In this document: positions 33,326-41,113 of the stretch, one piece after another | Numbering within the stretch: the first letter of the stretch is position 1 | How the letters are laid out: each line of letters begins with the position of its first letter | NCBI RefSeq assembly: GCF_000012985.1 | Contig: NC_007645.1 | Location: forward strand, 6,933,001 to 6,997,000 | DNA length: 64,000 bases | From: Hahella chejuensis KCTC 2396 | GTDB lineage: Bacteria; Pseudomonadota; Gammaproteobacteria; Pseudomonadales; Oleiphilaceae | Reading direction: 5' to 3' | Notes under the pieces: model-generated | Seen by the model: the letters and a program-made list of their open reading frames with translations, nothing else | Told to the model about the DNA's origin: nothing | Database searches by the model: none | Made by a program: the position numbers and the translations under genes

Positions 33326-36045
33326 ACTTCCCTCATACGCCGATAGGTAAGTCGCATCTGTTTCTCAAGTTCAATAATCGCGAATAGCGCCGTCCCCACC
33401 CCGACAATCAGCAAACCATCCAAAAGAGGGACAGCTTCGGTAGCAAAGACGGCTTGCAGTGGCGGCAGGTAAGTAATCGCGAATTGCGCTACCGTAATAA
33501 CGACAATGACCACCCACATTACTTTTGTACCGCGCACAGCCTGCCAAGTTAGTGATGTGCTGTAGATGTTGCGGATAAAAAACAAATGGAAAATTTCCAT
33601 TACGACTAACGTATTTAGTGCAATCGTACGGGCCAACTCTACGGAATAACCTCTATCAATAGCATAATGGTAAATGCCAAATACACCGCAAAGGAACAAA
33701 ATTGATACCAGTACAACATGCCAGACTAACTCTCCAGTCAACAGCGGCTCGTGACGAGCACGAGGAGGTCGGCGCATGGTGTTTTTTTCGGTTGGCTCAA
33801 AGGCTAATGCAACACCCAATGTAATAGCCGTAATAAGATTAATCCAAAGTATCTGTATCGGCGTAACAGGCAGAGTCATCCCCAAAAGCAAAGCTACGAC
33901 TATTGTCATTGCTTCACCTGCGTTGGTTGGCAGCGTCCAGCTGATAACTTTCTTGAAGTTGTCATACACAGTGCGCCCTTCCCGCACAGCGGCTACGATA
34001 GAGGCAAAGTTGTCATCGGCCAACACCAACTCCGCAGCTTCTTTTGCTGCTTCACTGCCTTTTCGTCCCATTGCGATACCTGCATCCGCACGTTTCAGTG
34101 CAGGCGCATCGTTGACACCATCTCCAGTCATGGCGACGGTCATACCATGTGATTGTAGAGCCATTACCAGTCGTAGCTTATGTTCTGGGCTAGTACGGGC
34201 AAAGATGTCGCAGCCTAATACCGCTTGACGCAATGCTAGATCATCTAAGGCGTCAATTTCAGTCCCAGTCAGTACAGTAGCCGTATTTTCCAGACCGATT
34301 TGCTCACCGATAGCCGCTGCGGTTTGGGAGTGATCTCCAGTTATCATTTTTACCCGAATGCCAGCCCCTCGACATTCAGTAATCGCAGTAATTGCCTCGG
34401 CGCGTGGAGGGTCAATCATTCCCACCATTCCAAGCATGGTTAGGGACCCCTTTACATCCGAGTGCTCTAAAACCGTGTGTTGCAACGCTACCGTTTTATC
34501 CGCAAATGCCAATACTCGTTGACCAAGGGCCGCAATCCTTTCTGCATGTTTAGTCCAATAAGCTATATCCAGCTCCTCCACAGCCCCATTCGCGCCCATC
34601 TGGTCAGTACACATGGCCAGGACCTGCTCCGGCGCACCTTTAACGAATATGCAAGCATGTCCATCGTGGTCATGATTCAGCGTTGCCATAAAGCGATGTC
34701 TTGCATCAAATGGAATAGAGTCAGTGCGCGTCCAGTTGATTTGCTCTCGCCGGCTATCGACATCAACTTTTTCGCTAAAGGCTAGCAGCGCTCCCTCCAT
34801 GGGGTCTCCTTCCACAACCCATACACCGCTATGCTCTCGTAACGCGGCATCGTTACAGAGCGCCGCCGCACGGGCTAGCTCTTCCAGAATAGTATGCTCT
34901 GAAGGAGACACGTAGGCCTCATCTAGCTTTAAAGCTCCACTTGGGGCATAACCGCTACCTTCCAAAGTAAAGAAGTGTTGATTCGTGATGACAGAAGCCA
35001 CCATCATTTCATTCCTGGTCAGCGTACCGGTCTTGTCAGTGCAGATCACCGACACAGACCCCAGAGTCTCAATGGCAGGCAAGCGTCGTACAATGGCATT
35101 ACGCCGCGCCATAGCTTGTACGCCAATTGCCAGGGTAATGGTTAAGACTGCTGGCAGTCCTTCGGGAATCGCCGCCACAGATAGCCCCACGACAGCCATG
35201 AACATCTCGGTAAAATCATAGTGCGAAACAAAGTAGCCAAAAACGAGCAATACAGCAGCGATGAACAAAATCATCATTGTCAACCACTTGGCAAATACCC
35301 CCATTTGCTCCACTAATGGCGTAGTTAAAGTTTCCACTTCTGATAACAGTCCACTGATCTGCCCGATTTCCGTACCAGCCCCAGTGGCCACAACCACACC
35401 TTTGCCCTGACCGCAGGCGACCAATGTGCCAGAGTAGGCCATACAAGAGCGGTCACCCAACGGTGCGCCTTCGTCTACAGCTTGGGTGAATTTCTCAACC
35501 GGTACAGACTCCCCAGTCAGAATTGCTTCCTGCACCAAAAGACTATGTGCAGTTAGCAGCTTGAGATCAGCAGGCACTTTGTCGCCAGCTTCAAGCAACA
35601 CAATATCTCCGGGCGCCAATTGCTCACCATCAATAGTGATACGTTCACCATCGCGTATCACGTTAGCGCGGGGAGCTAACATGTGACGTATAGCGTCCAT
35701 GGCCTGCTCGGCTTTGCCTTCCTGGATATAGCCAATAATTGCATTGGCGATCACCACAGCTAAAATAACTCCTGAATCCACCCAATGGCTGAGAACCGCT
35801 GTTACTACTGCAGAACCAATCAGTACATAGATAAGGATATTGTGAAAGTGCTGAAGGAATCGTATAAGGGAATTGCGGCGGGCGATTTGTGGCAGGCGGT
35901 TGGGGCCATATGCTGCAAGACGTAATGAGGCATCGGCTTGAGTTAAACCAGTAGTCGAGGTTTGTAATTGCTCAAGCGTAGAGTCGATGGAGACACTATG
36001 CCATTTTACCTCCGAAAACCTGCGTTCTGTATTCTGCATTTCCAC
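33322..36045 (-). CDS. P-type cation-transporting ATPase (SERCA/PacL-like)
   Basis: This 907-residue P-type ATPase has the actuator TGES at 177-180, PEGLP in the fourth helix (294-298), phosphorylated Asp337 in DKTGTLT, a later TGDGVNDAPALK hinge, and NLITA in the sixth helix. The N-terminal cation-ATPase domain and overall length fit the type II group that pumps Ca2+ or Na+/H+. The ion cannot be fixed by eye. It leads a three-gene operon with the antiporter and USP, so the set probably manages cation balance under stress. The ATG has GGAGT just upstream. Confidence 0.9.
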   Translation of the reverse strand: MEMQNTERRFSEVKWHSVSIDSTLEQLQTSTTGLTQADASLRLAAYGPNRLPQIARRNSLIRFLQHFHNILIYVLIGSAVVTAVLSHWVDSGVILAVVIANAIIGYIQEGKAEQAMDAIRHMLAPRANVIRDGERITIDGEQLAPGDIVLLEAGDKVPADLKLLTAHSLLVQEAILTGESVPVEKFTQAVDEGAPLGDRSCMAYSGTLVACGQGKGVVVATGAGTEIGQISGLLSEVETLTTPLVEQMGVFAKWLTMMILFIAAVLLVFGYFVSHYDFTEMFMAVVGLSVAAIPEGLPAVLTITLAIGVQAMARRNAIVRRLPAIETLGSVSVICTDKTGTLTRNEMMVASVITNQHFFTLEGSGYAPSGALKLDEAYVSPSEHTILEELARAAALCNDAALREHSGVWVVEGDPMEGALLAFSEKVDVDSRREQINWTRTDSIPFDARHRFMATLNHDHDGHACIFVKGAPEQVLAMCTDQMGANGAVEELDIAYWTKHAERIAALGQRVLAFADKTVALQHTVLEHSDVKGSLTMLGMVGMIDPPRAEAITAITECRGAGIRVKMITGDHSQTAAAIGEQIGLENTATVLTGTEIDALDDLALRQAVLGCDIFARTSPEHKLRLVMALQSHGMTVAMTGDGVNDAPALKRADAGIAMGRKGSEAAKEAAELVLADDNFASIVAAVREGRTVYDNFKKVISWTLPTNAGEAMTIVVALLLGMTLPVTPIQILWINLITAITLGVALAFEPTEKNTMRRPPRARHEPLLTGELVWHVVLVSILFLCGVFGIYHYAIDRGYSVELARTIALNTLVVMEIFHLFFIRNIYSTSLTWQAVRGTKVMWVVIVVITVAQFAITYLPPLQAVFATEAVPLLDGLLIVGVGTALFAIIELEKQMRLTYRRMREV

Positions 36046-36295
36046 TCCTTAGTTACATGCCACAATAGTTTTAGAGTCATTCTAGCTAACTGACTCGACA
36101 CAAAAACAATCTATATCAATAAACTCCAAATGTTTGGCGAACCTACCTAAATCATTAACATGACAATGATATTGGCATGGTAATAATCAATTTGCTGTCG
36201 AACCCTCTACCCTATCTCGGACGGCATACCCAGTCACTGAGTGGGTTCGTAAAGGGTTCAAATGGAGGGATAAAAAATAACTTGTAAAAAGGGGG

Positions 36296-36324
36296 TTGCC
36301 TTCTGAAATGGCAGCGTCTATATT
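36296..36324 (+). promoter_or_regulatory. Sigma-70 promoter of the ilvLGM operon
   Basis: TTGCCT (36296-36301), a 17-base spacer and TATATT (36319-36324) form a strong sigma-70 promoter. The predicted start near 36331 leaves about 75 bases before the leader peptide. Confidence 0.75.
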
Positions 36325-36404
36325 TTTCAGACCTGATCTCCAGGTCAAAAAGCATTCAAGATTTCTGACAACAGTCGAATTTAAAGTACGAATTTAGCAA
36401 ACTC

Positions 36405-36497
36405 ATGAAGCAAGCCCTGATTCTAATCGTCAACCTAATTGTCGTCGCGGTGGTCGTCGTACCTTCGCGGGGGTTGGCGTTTACGAGTCGGAACTAG
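36405..36497 (+). CDS. ilvL: ilv operon leader peptide
   Basis: A 30-codon frame encodes MKQALILIVNLIVVAVVVVP followed by SRGLAFTSRN. Fifteen of the first 19 residues after Met are Leu, Ile, Val or Ala, the regulatory amino acids of this pathway. The design matches the E. coli ilvL leader. When charged Ile/Val/Leu tRNAs are scarce, ribosomes stall in the run, the antiterminator (36467-36475 with 36516-36524) forms and ilvGM is expressed. The frame is too short for ordinary gene callers. Confidence 0.85.
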   Translation: MKQALILIVNLIVVAVVVVPSRGLAFTSRN

Positions 36498-36512
36498 CAA
36501 AGTAAGACTTCG

Positions 36513-36548
36513 AAAAACCCCCGCTTCGCAAGAACCGGGGGTTTTTTT
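36513..36548 (+). terminator. Attenuator terminator of ilvGM, with alternative antiterminator
   Basis: AACCCCCG (36516-36523) pairs with CGGGGGTT (36536-36543) and runs into seven T residues. The same C-rich arm can instead pair with GCGGGGGTT (36467-36475) inside the leader peptide region. The two structures exclude each other, as attenuation requires. Confidence 0.88.
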
Positions 36549-36589
36549 ATGGCCCCCGCAGCAAGCGGCCACTGACGGGAACAGAGGAT

Positions 36590-38299
36590 ATGAACGGCGC
36601 ACAATGCATTATCGAGAAGCTGACAAAGCACTCCGTTGACACCATTTTCGGATATCCAGGGGGCTGTATCATGCCTCTGTATGACGCACTCCTCGACGCC
36701 GATGTCAAACATGTCCTCTGTCGCCACGAACAAGCCGCCGCCCTCGCCGCCGACGGCTACGCCCGCTCCTCAGGCCGACTCGGCGTGTGTCTCGCCACTT
36801 CCGGTCCCGGCGCCACCAACCTGATCACTGGCGTCGCCAACGCTTATATGGACTCCATTCCCATGCTGGTGATCACCGGGCAGGTGCCGCGCGCCCTGAT
36901 CGGCACAGATGCGTTTCAGGAAAGCGATATCCTGGGAATGACACTGGGAGTCGTTAAACACTCCTATCTGGTGGAAAACGCCAACGATCTGCCGCGCATC
37001 ATGGACGAAGCCATTGCGCTGGCCATGTCCGGACGGCCGGGCCCTGTCTGGCTGGATATCCCCAAAGACGTTCTGCTGGAGGAACTGTCCACTGACCTGA
37101 CGCCGGAGTCCCTCGCTCCTGAAAGCAACGTATTCGACGCCCAACAATGGGAAAATCCGTTAGGGCAGGCCCGTAAAATGATCAAGGCCGCCAAACGTCC
37201 GCTGATTTACAGCGGCGGCGGCGTCATGCTCGCCAAAGCGGTAACCAGCTATCGTCACTTCGCGGACGCCACAGGCATTCCACAAGTGGTGACATTGAAA
37301 GGCATCGGCAATCCCGGCAAACGCAATCCGCTCAATCTGGGAATGCTGGGCATGCACGGCTCCAGGGCCGCCAACGAGGCGGTGGAGCAATGCGACCTGC
37401 TCATCGTTATCGGCGCCCGCTTTGACGACCGCGCTACGGGCAAGCCGGGAGCCTTCGCGCCCAATGCGCGCATTATTCACATTGACTGCGACCACAGCGA
37501 GATCGGCAAAATAAAACGCGCCGACTGCGTGCTGCTGGGCGATATGCGGGAAATTCTGCGCGCGCTGCGTCAGCCTCTGGAGATCGCGGAGTGGCGCGAT
37601 CAATGTGTGGCGGGCATGACTCTCAACGGATTCGCCGCCGCCTCAAACGAGGACGACCCTGCGCCAATTCAAGGTCCGGATTTTATCGCCACCATGGACA
37701 AAGTGACGCCTCCGGAAGCCATCATAAGCTGCGACGTAGGACAACATCAGATGTGGGTGGCGCAGTATTTTGACTTCAATCACCCACGCCAGCATCTGTC
37801 CAGCGGCGGACTCGGGACCATGGGTTACGGTCTGCCTGCGGCGATGGGGGCGCAATTCGCGAAGCCCGGCGCGCCGGTCATCAATGTATCCGGAGACGGC
37901 TCTTTCATGATGAACATGCAGGAGCTGGCTACGATCCAGCGTTACAGCCTGCCGATCAAACTCATCATTCTGGACAATCAGCGCCTGGGCATGGTGCGTC
38001 AGCAACAGGAACTGTTTTACGCCGGGCGTTACAGCGAGGTGGACCTCTCAGACAACCCGGACTTCAGCGCCATCGCCAAAGCGTTTGGCATCCCCGCCCT
38101 GACCATCAGCAAGCGTTGTCAGATGCGCCGCAGCATCGAAACCCTGCTCGCCTATCCCGGACCCATGTTGCTGCACGTGCATATCGAAGCAGACACCAAC
38201 GTTTGGCCGATCGTAAAGCCCGGCGAAGCGAACACCGCCATGCTGGAGAACAGTCCAGCGACCACTACCGCCAATCAGCAAAAAGGAAAAGCCGCATGA
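36590..38299 (+). CDS. ilvG: Acetolactate synthase II large subunit
   Basis: The 569-residue thiamin diphosphate enzyme condenses pyruvate with pyruvate or 2-ketobutyrate, the first common step of Val/Leu/Ile synthesis. Glu47 in RHEQAAALAADGYAR activates the cofactor. ATSGPGATNLITGVANAYMD, the FAD region (VIGARFDDRATGKPGAF) and the TPP/Mg2+ motif (SGDGSFMMNMQELATIQRY) are intact. Length is normal. The IlvG (valine-resistant type II) assignment rests on the short ACT-type small subunit overlapping downstream and the ilvL leader. No ilvD or ilvA follows. Confidence 0.92.
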   Translation: MNGAQCIIEKLTKHSVDTIFGYPGGCIMPLYDALLDADVKHVLCRHEQAAALAADGYARSSGRLGVCLATSGPGATNLITGVANAYMDSIPMLVITGQVPRALIGTDAFQESDILGMTLGVVKHSYLVENANDLPRIMDEAIALAMSGRPGPVWLDIPKDVLLEELSTDLTPESLAPESNVFDAQQWENPLGQARKMIKAAKRPLIYSGGGVMLAKAVTSYRHFADATGIPQVVTLKGIGNPGKRNPLNLGMLGMHGSRAANEAVEQCDLLIVIGARFDDRATGKPGAFAPNARIIHIDCDHSEIGKIKRADCVLLGDMREILRALRQPLEIAEWRDQCVAGMTLNGFAAASNEDDPAPIQGPDFIATMDKVTPPEAIISCDVGQHQMWVAQYFDFNHPRQHLSSGGLGTMGYGLPAAMGAQFAKPGAPVINVSGDGSFMMNMQELATIQRYSLPIKLIILDNQRLGMVRQQQELFYAGRYSEVDLSDNPDFSAIAKAFGIPALTISKRCQMRRSIETLLAYPGPMLLHVHIEADTNVWPIVKPGEANTAMLENSPATTTANQQKGKAA

Positions 38300-38577
38300 A
38301 CGCCAAACCACATCCGCAGACGATTTTCGAATGCAAAATATCCAGTCAGCCTGGTGCGCTGGAGCGCGTCATGCGAGTGGTGCGCGTACGCGGATTTCAG
38401 GTGGAAGACCTGCGTCTGCAGCGGTTGCCGGACGGCTATGAGGCGCAACTGACCGTTTCCGGCTCGCGCCCACCGGAAACCCTGTTGCGACAACTTCAGA
38501 AGCTGTTGGATGTGAAGGGGTTAAAAGCGCTCAATCAACCCACTCAGACCTCAACGCCTGAGCTGGCTTGCGCTTAA
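38296..38577 (+). CDS. ilvM: Acetolactate synthase II small subunit
   Basis: The start is the ATG at 38296, overlapping the ilvG stop (ATGA). A longer in-frame start at 38116 would lie inside ilvG. The 93-residue product has one ACT-like domain: IFECKISSQPGALERVMRVV, then VRGFQVEDLRLQRL and VSGSRPPETLLRQLQKL. It supports activity of the large subunit. Its short length marks the IlvM rather than IlvH/IlvN type. Confidence 0.9.
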   Translation: MNAKPHPQTIFECKISSQPGALERVMRVVRVRGFQVEDLRLQRLPDGYEAQLTVSGSRPPETLLRQLQKLLDVKGLKALNQPTQTSTPELACA

Positions 38578-38588
38578 GCCGTCCCTGC

Positions 38589-38624
38589 CGGCGATGGGAG
38601 GAGTTTCCTACTCCCCCATCGCCG
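38589..38624. terminator. Hairpin after ilvM
   Basis: CGGCGATGGGAGGAG pairs with CTCCCCCATCGCCG nearly perfectly between two convergent genes. It lacks an immediate T-run, but T/C-rich sequence follows at 38637-38650. Confidence 0.55.
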
Positions 38625-38654
38625 CAGCGTCCCGCCGCTCCTTCCTTTATGAGC

Positions 38655-39767
38655 TTAATGCCCGCGATCGGCGATGTAGTCCGTGATCGCCGCGTAGAAC
38701 TCCATTTCATCAAAAGTATCCGGCCCCACGCCGATCACATCGATGTGGTCCTGATTCAGCACATAGGCAAGCGATGTGGACTGCGCCTCAGTGGGACGAT
38801 TCAAGTCGCTGACATAACCATACGCGGGCTGTGCATAGATGGAGTCCAATGATCCCCAACGCTCGTAATATTGCAGCCGCTCCCCTTGTTGCTGGGAATT
38901 GATCCCGACCAGACCATCGTCGTCACGTTGATTTGCGTTACCGTCGCCCTGCCCTGCAGCGCCGTCGTTATTACAGTCGTCCAGACAGTAGCCGTTGCCA
39001 TCGATGTTAAACAGCCCTTCCGACACCAACCATAACGCCGGGTTCACATTCAGTCCGCTTTGCGCCGTCATCACTGACGCCGCATGCTCGATATAGGCGC
39101 CGCTGGCGGGATAGTTCTGATTGAACGCCTGCATCCCAGTAGTGGCGCCATCTGCTTCATAGTCGCTATAAACCAGTTGTTTGGCCGCCGCCACTGCGTC
39201 GTTACCCGCAGCGTAAACGACATTACCGTAGAAGTTGGCCAGCACTTCCACAATGGAGTCGCGGAAATTATCGAGTACGAATTTAGCGACGGGAGAGCCC
39301 CGGTGCGGAGAGGAAACGCTGACGTGGGTTTTCACCACCCGATAGCCTTTACGTTCGTAGAGCACGCGCGCCGCTTTGCGGCTGTCTACGCCTCCCTGTG
39401 AGTGAGACACCAGATTGACATAGCGGTTACCGCTGGTGGCCATATAGCTTTCGATATTATCAGCCAGTTGCTTACCGCGGACTTCGGAGCTATGAAAAGG
39501 CTGTACGGCGGAAACGTAGCTTTGTTGGTTGTCGTTGATGTCGCCGTTGCAGGCGATTTCCAGAAATTTATCGCAGGGATCAAGCACATAAGTGCCGAAA
39601 TCGTCGCCCCAGTAATCCAGTCCCAGGATATTATTGAACCCGGCCATGCCGTGAGCGAAGACGATGGGGTGCTTGGTTTTATCTGCGTCCCAGGCCTGGG
39701 CGGCCGGCGCGCAGACCAACGAAGCGCAGACAAGCGCCGCCGGAACGGCCTTGAGCATTGGTTTCAT
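38655..39767 (-). CDS. Secreted triacylglycerol lipase, foldase-dependent family I
   Basis: From the ATG at 39767 (GAGG upstream) the protein is 370 residues with a Sec signal ending APAAQAW. The start at 39782 has no ribosome site. It is an alpha/beta hydrolase: HPIVFAHGMAGFNNILGLDY, the nucleophile Ser123 in VSHSQGG, SSPHRGSPVAKFV and a C-terminal QDHIDVIG likely holding the catalytic His, as in Pseudomonas/Burkholderia LipA. The nucleophile elbow is SHSQG rather than the common GHSHG. A Ca2+-type region (DGLVG) is present. The divergent foldase gene 281 bases away supports Sec export, assisted folding and type II secretion. Confidence 0.85.
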   Translation of the reverse strand: MKPMLKAVPAALVCASLVCAPAAQAWDADKTKHPIVFAHGMAGFNNILGLDYWGDDFGTYVLDPCDKFLEIACNGDINDNQQSYVSAVQPFHSSEVRGKQLADNIESYMATSGNRYVNLVSHSQGGVDSRKAARVLYERKGYRVVKTHVSVSSPHRGSPVAKFVLDNFRDSIVEVLANFYGNVVYAAGNDAVAAAKQLVYSDYEADGATTGMQAFNQNYPASGAYIEHAASVMTAQSGLNVNPALWLVSEGLFNIDGNGYCLDDCNNDGAAGQGDGNANQRDDDGLVGINSQQQGERLQYYERWGSLDSIYAQPAYGYVSDLNRPTEAQSTSLAYVLNQDHIDVIGVGPDTFDEMEFYAAITDYIADRGH

Positions 39768-40048
39768 GTTTTCAGTCCTCATTTTGTTTTTGTTGTAACG
39801 AGGTAATACGACTCTTTTGATCGTAATTCGGTTTTTATTTTTGTTTTACGCCGGCGCCGATACAGGTTACGTGGAGGAACTCCGCTCAGCGACATAATGA
39901 GTAAACCATAATATGAAGCGTAGTTCAGTTGTACCATCCCCCGAATGTGTGATGGCGCCGACAATATTTCCCATTAAAACTTAACCCGCAGTTGTTGCGG
40001 CGCCTTCAGGCTTGCATTCGTTCCGAGTAACCAATAACAATCCCAGGC

Positions 40049-41110
40049 ATGACAAAAATAACAAACGCTACTTCACGTCGAAGCGCCGTCTTGATAACTG
40101 GCGGATTCGCTTTAACTCTGATGGCCGCCGTGTTTTGGCATGAGCGGCATTCCAGCGACGCCGCGACGCTACAAGCGCCGGCTGCGCCATCGCCAGCCAT
40201 GACTGCAACGCTTCCGCAATCCACACCTTCCGTTCAGGCCACAAAGCCATCCCAAGACGCTCTCACTCAACGCAACCTGGAAGAAGAGGAGCTGATCGGC
40301 TATTTACAACGCACTTTCGGGACGTATATCCAACATCCCAAAGTTCAGGTCCAGGTTCTGGAAAAGCTGATGCGTTTCGTGCAAAGCCGCTATCCGGAAA
40401 ACTGGCGTGAACAACTGGCTATTCTAGTTAGCGCCGCCTTTCCTGAACTGCAGGATAGGTTGATGCAGACCTTCGCCGCCCTGGAGACCTATACAGAGTG
40501 GATGAACAGCGAACGTTACGCCCTGATGTCACTGAGCGACGCAGAAAAGCGTACTCGCCTCTGGCAAAAGCGGGAAGCGCTGTTTGGCGAGCAGGCCTAC
40601 GAGATATGGAAAGACCAGTGGCAGGCGGAGCAGTTTCAAGATCGTCTGGCGAACCTGGAACTATCATCCGCTCCGGTGGAAGAGAAAATTACGCAATATA
40701 AGCAACAAATACTGGCCAGTTTCCCTGATAAGGCCGAGCGTCTCATCGCTAATAAAAAGCAGGAACTGACCGACCGTTTTCTGAGCCTGCCCTCTGTGCA
40801 GGAGCAGTTGCGGGATATGCCCCCGGCGCAGCGCTATGCGCAACTACGCCACTTACGCAAAGAACTGGGAATGGATGAGGCGGCGCTGACCCGTTGGGAG
40901 GACCTGGATAAAACCCGCGACGAGCGACGGGCGAACGGCGACGCCTACATGGCGCAACGGCAGGCGTTAACGGGGGGTGACGCACAGAACGCCGCGAGCA
41001 TTCAGGCGTTACAGCGTAAGTACTTCGGCAATGAAGCGGATATCATCGCCGCCGAAGAAGCCAGCGGCTACTTTCGTTTCGAGAACTCACAACAATACGG
41101 AATCAATTGA
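40049..41110 (+). CDS. Lipase-specific foldase (Lif-type periplasmic chaperone)
   Basis: The 353-residue protein has an N-terminal membrane anchor (about 13-30), an Ala/Pro linker to about 65, and a long helical body. C-terminal features match Lif: LRKELGMDEAALTRWEDLDK, DAYMAQRQALTG, then IIAAEEASGYFRFENSQQYG. Foldases wrap around and activate their cognate lipase. The usual N-terminal signature RxxFDYxLSAxGE appears only as a weak echo, QRNLEEEELIGYLQRTFG near 76-93. In most bacteria the foldase gene follows the lipase gene; here they diverge. It ends three bases from the convergent kinase gene. Confidence 0.8.
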   Translation: MTKITNATSRRSAVLITGGFALTLMAAVFWHERHSSDAATLQAPAAPSPAMTATLPQSTPSVQATKPSQDALTQRNLEEEELIGYLQRTFGTYIQHPKVQVQVLEKLMRFVQSRYPENWREQLAILVSAAFPELQDRLMQTFAALETYTEWMNSERYALMSLSDAEKRTRLWQKREALFGEQAYEIWKDQWQAEQFQDRLANLELSSAPVEEKITQYKQQILASFPDKAERLIANKKQELTDRFLSLPSVQEQLRDMPPAQRYAQLRHLRKELGMDEAALTRWEDLDKTRDERRANGDAYMAQRQALTGGDAQNAASIQALQRKYFGNEADIIAAEEASGYFRFENSQQYGIN

Positions 41111-41113
41111 GGC

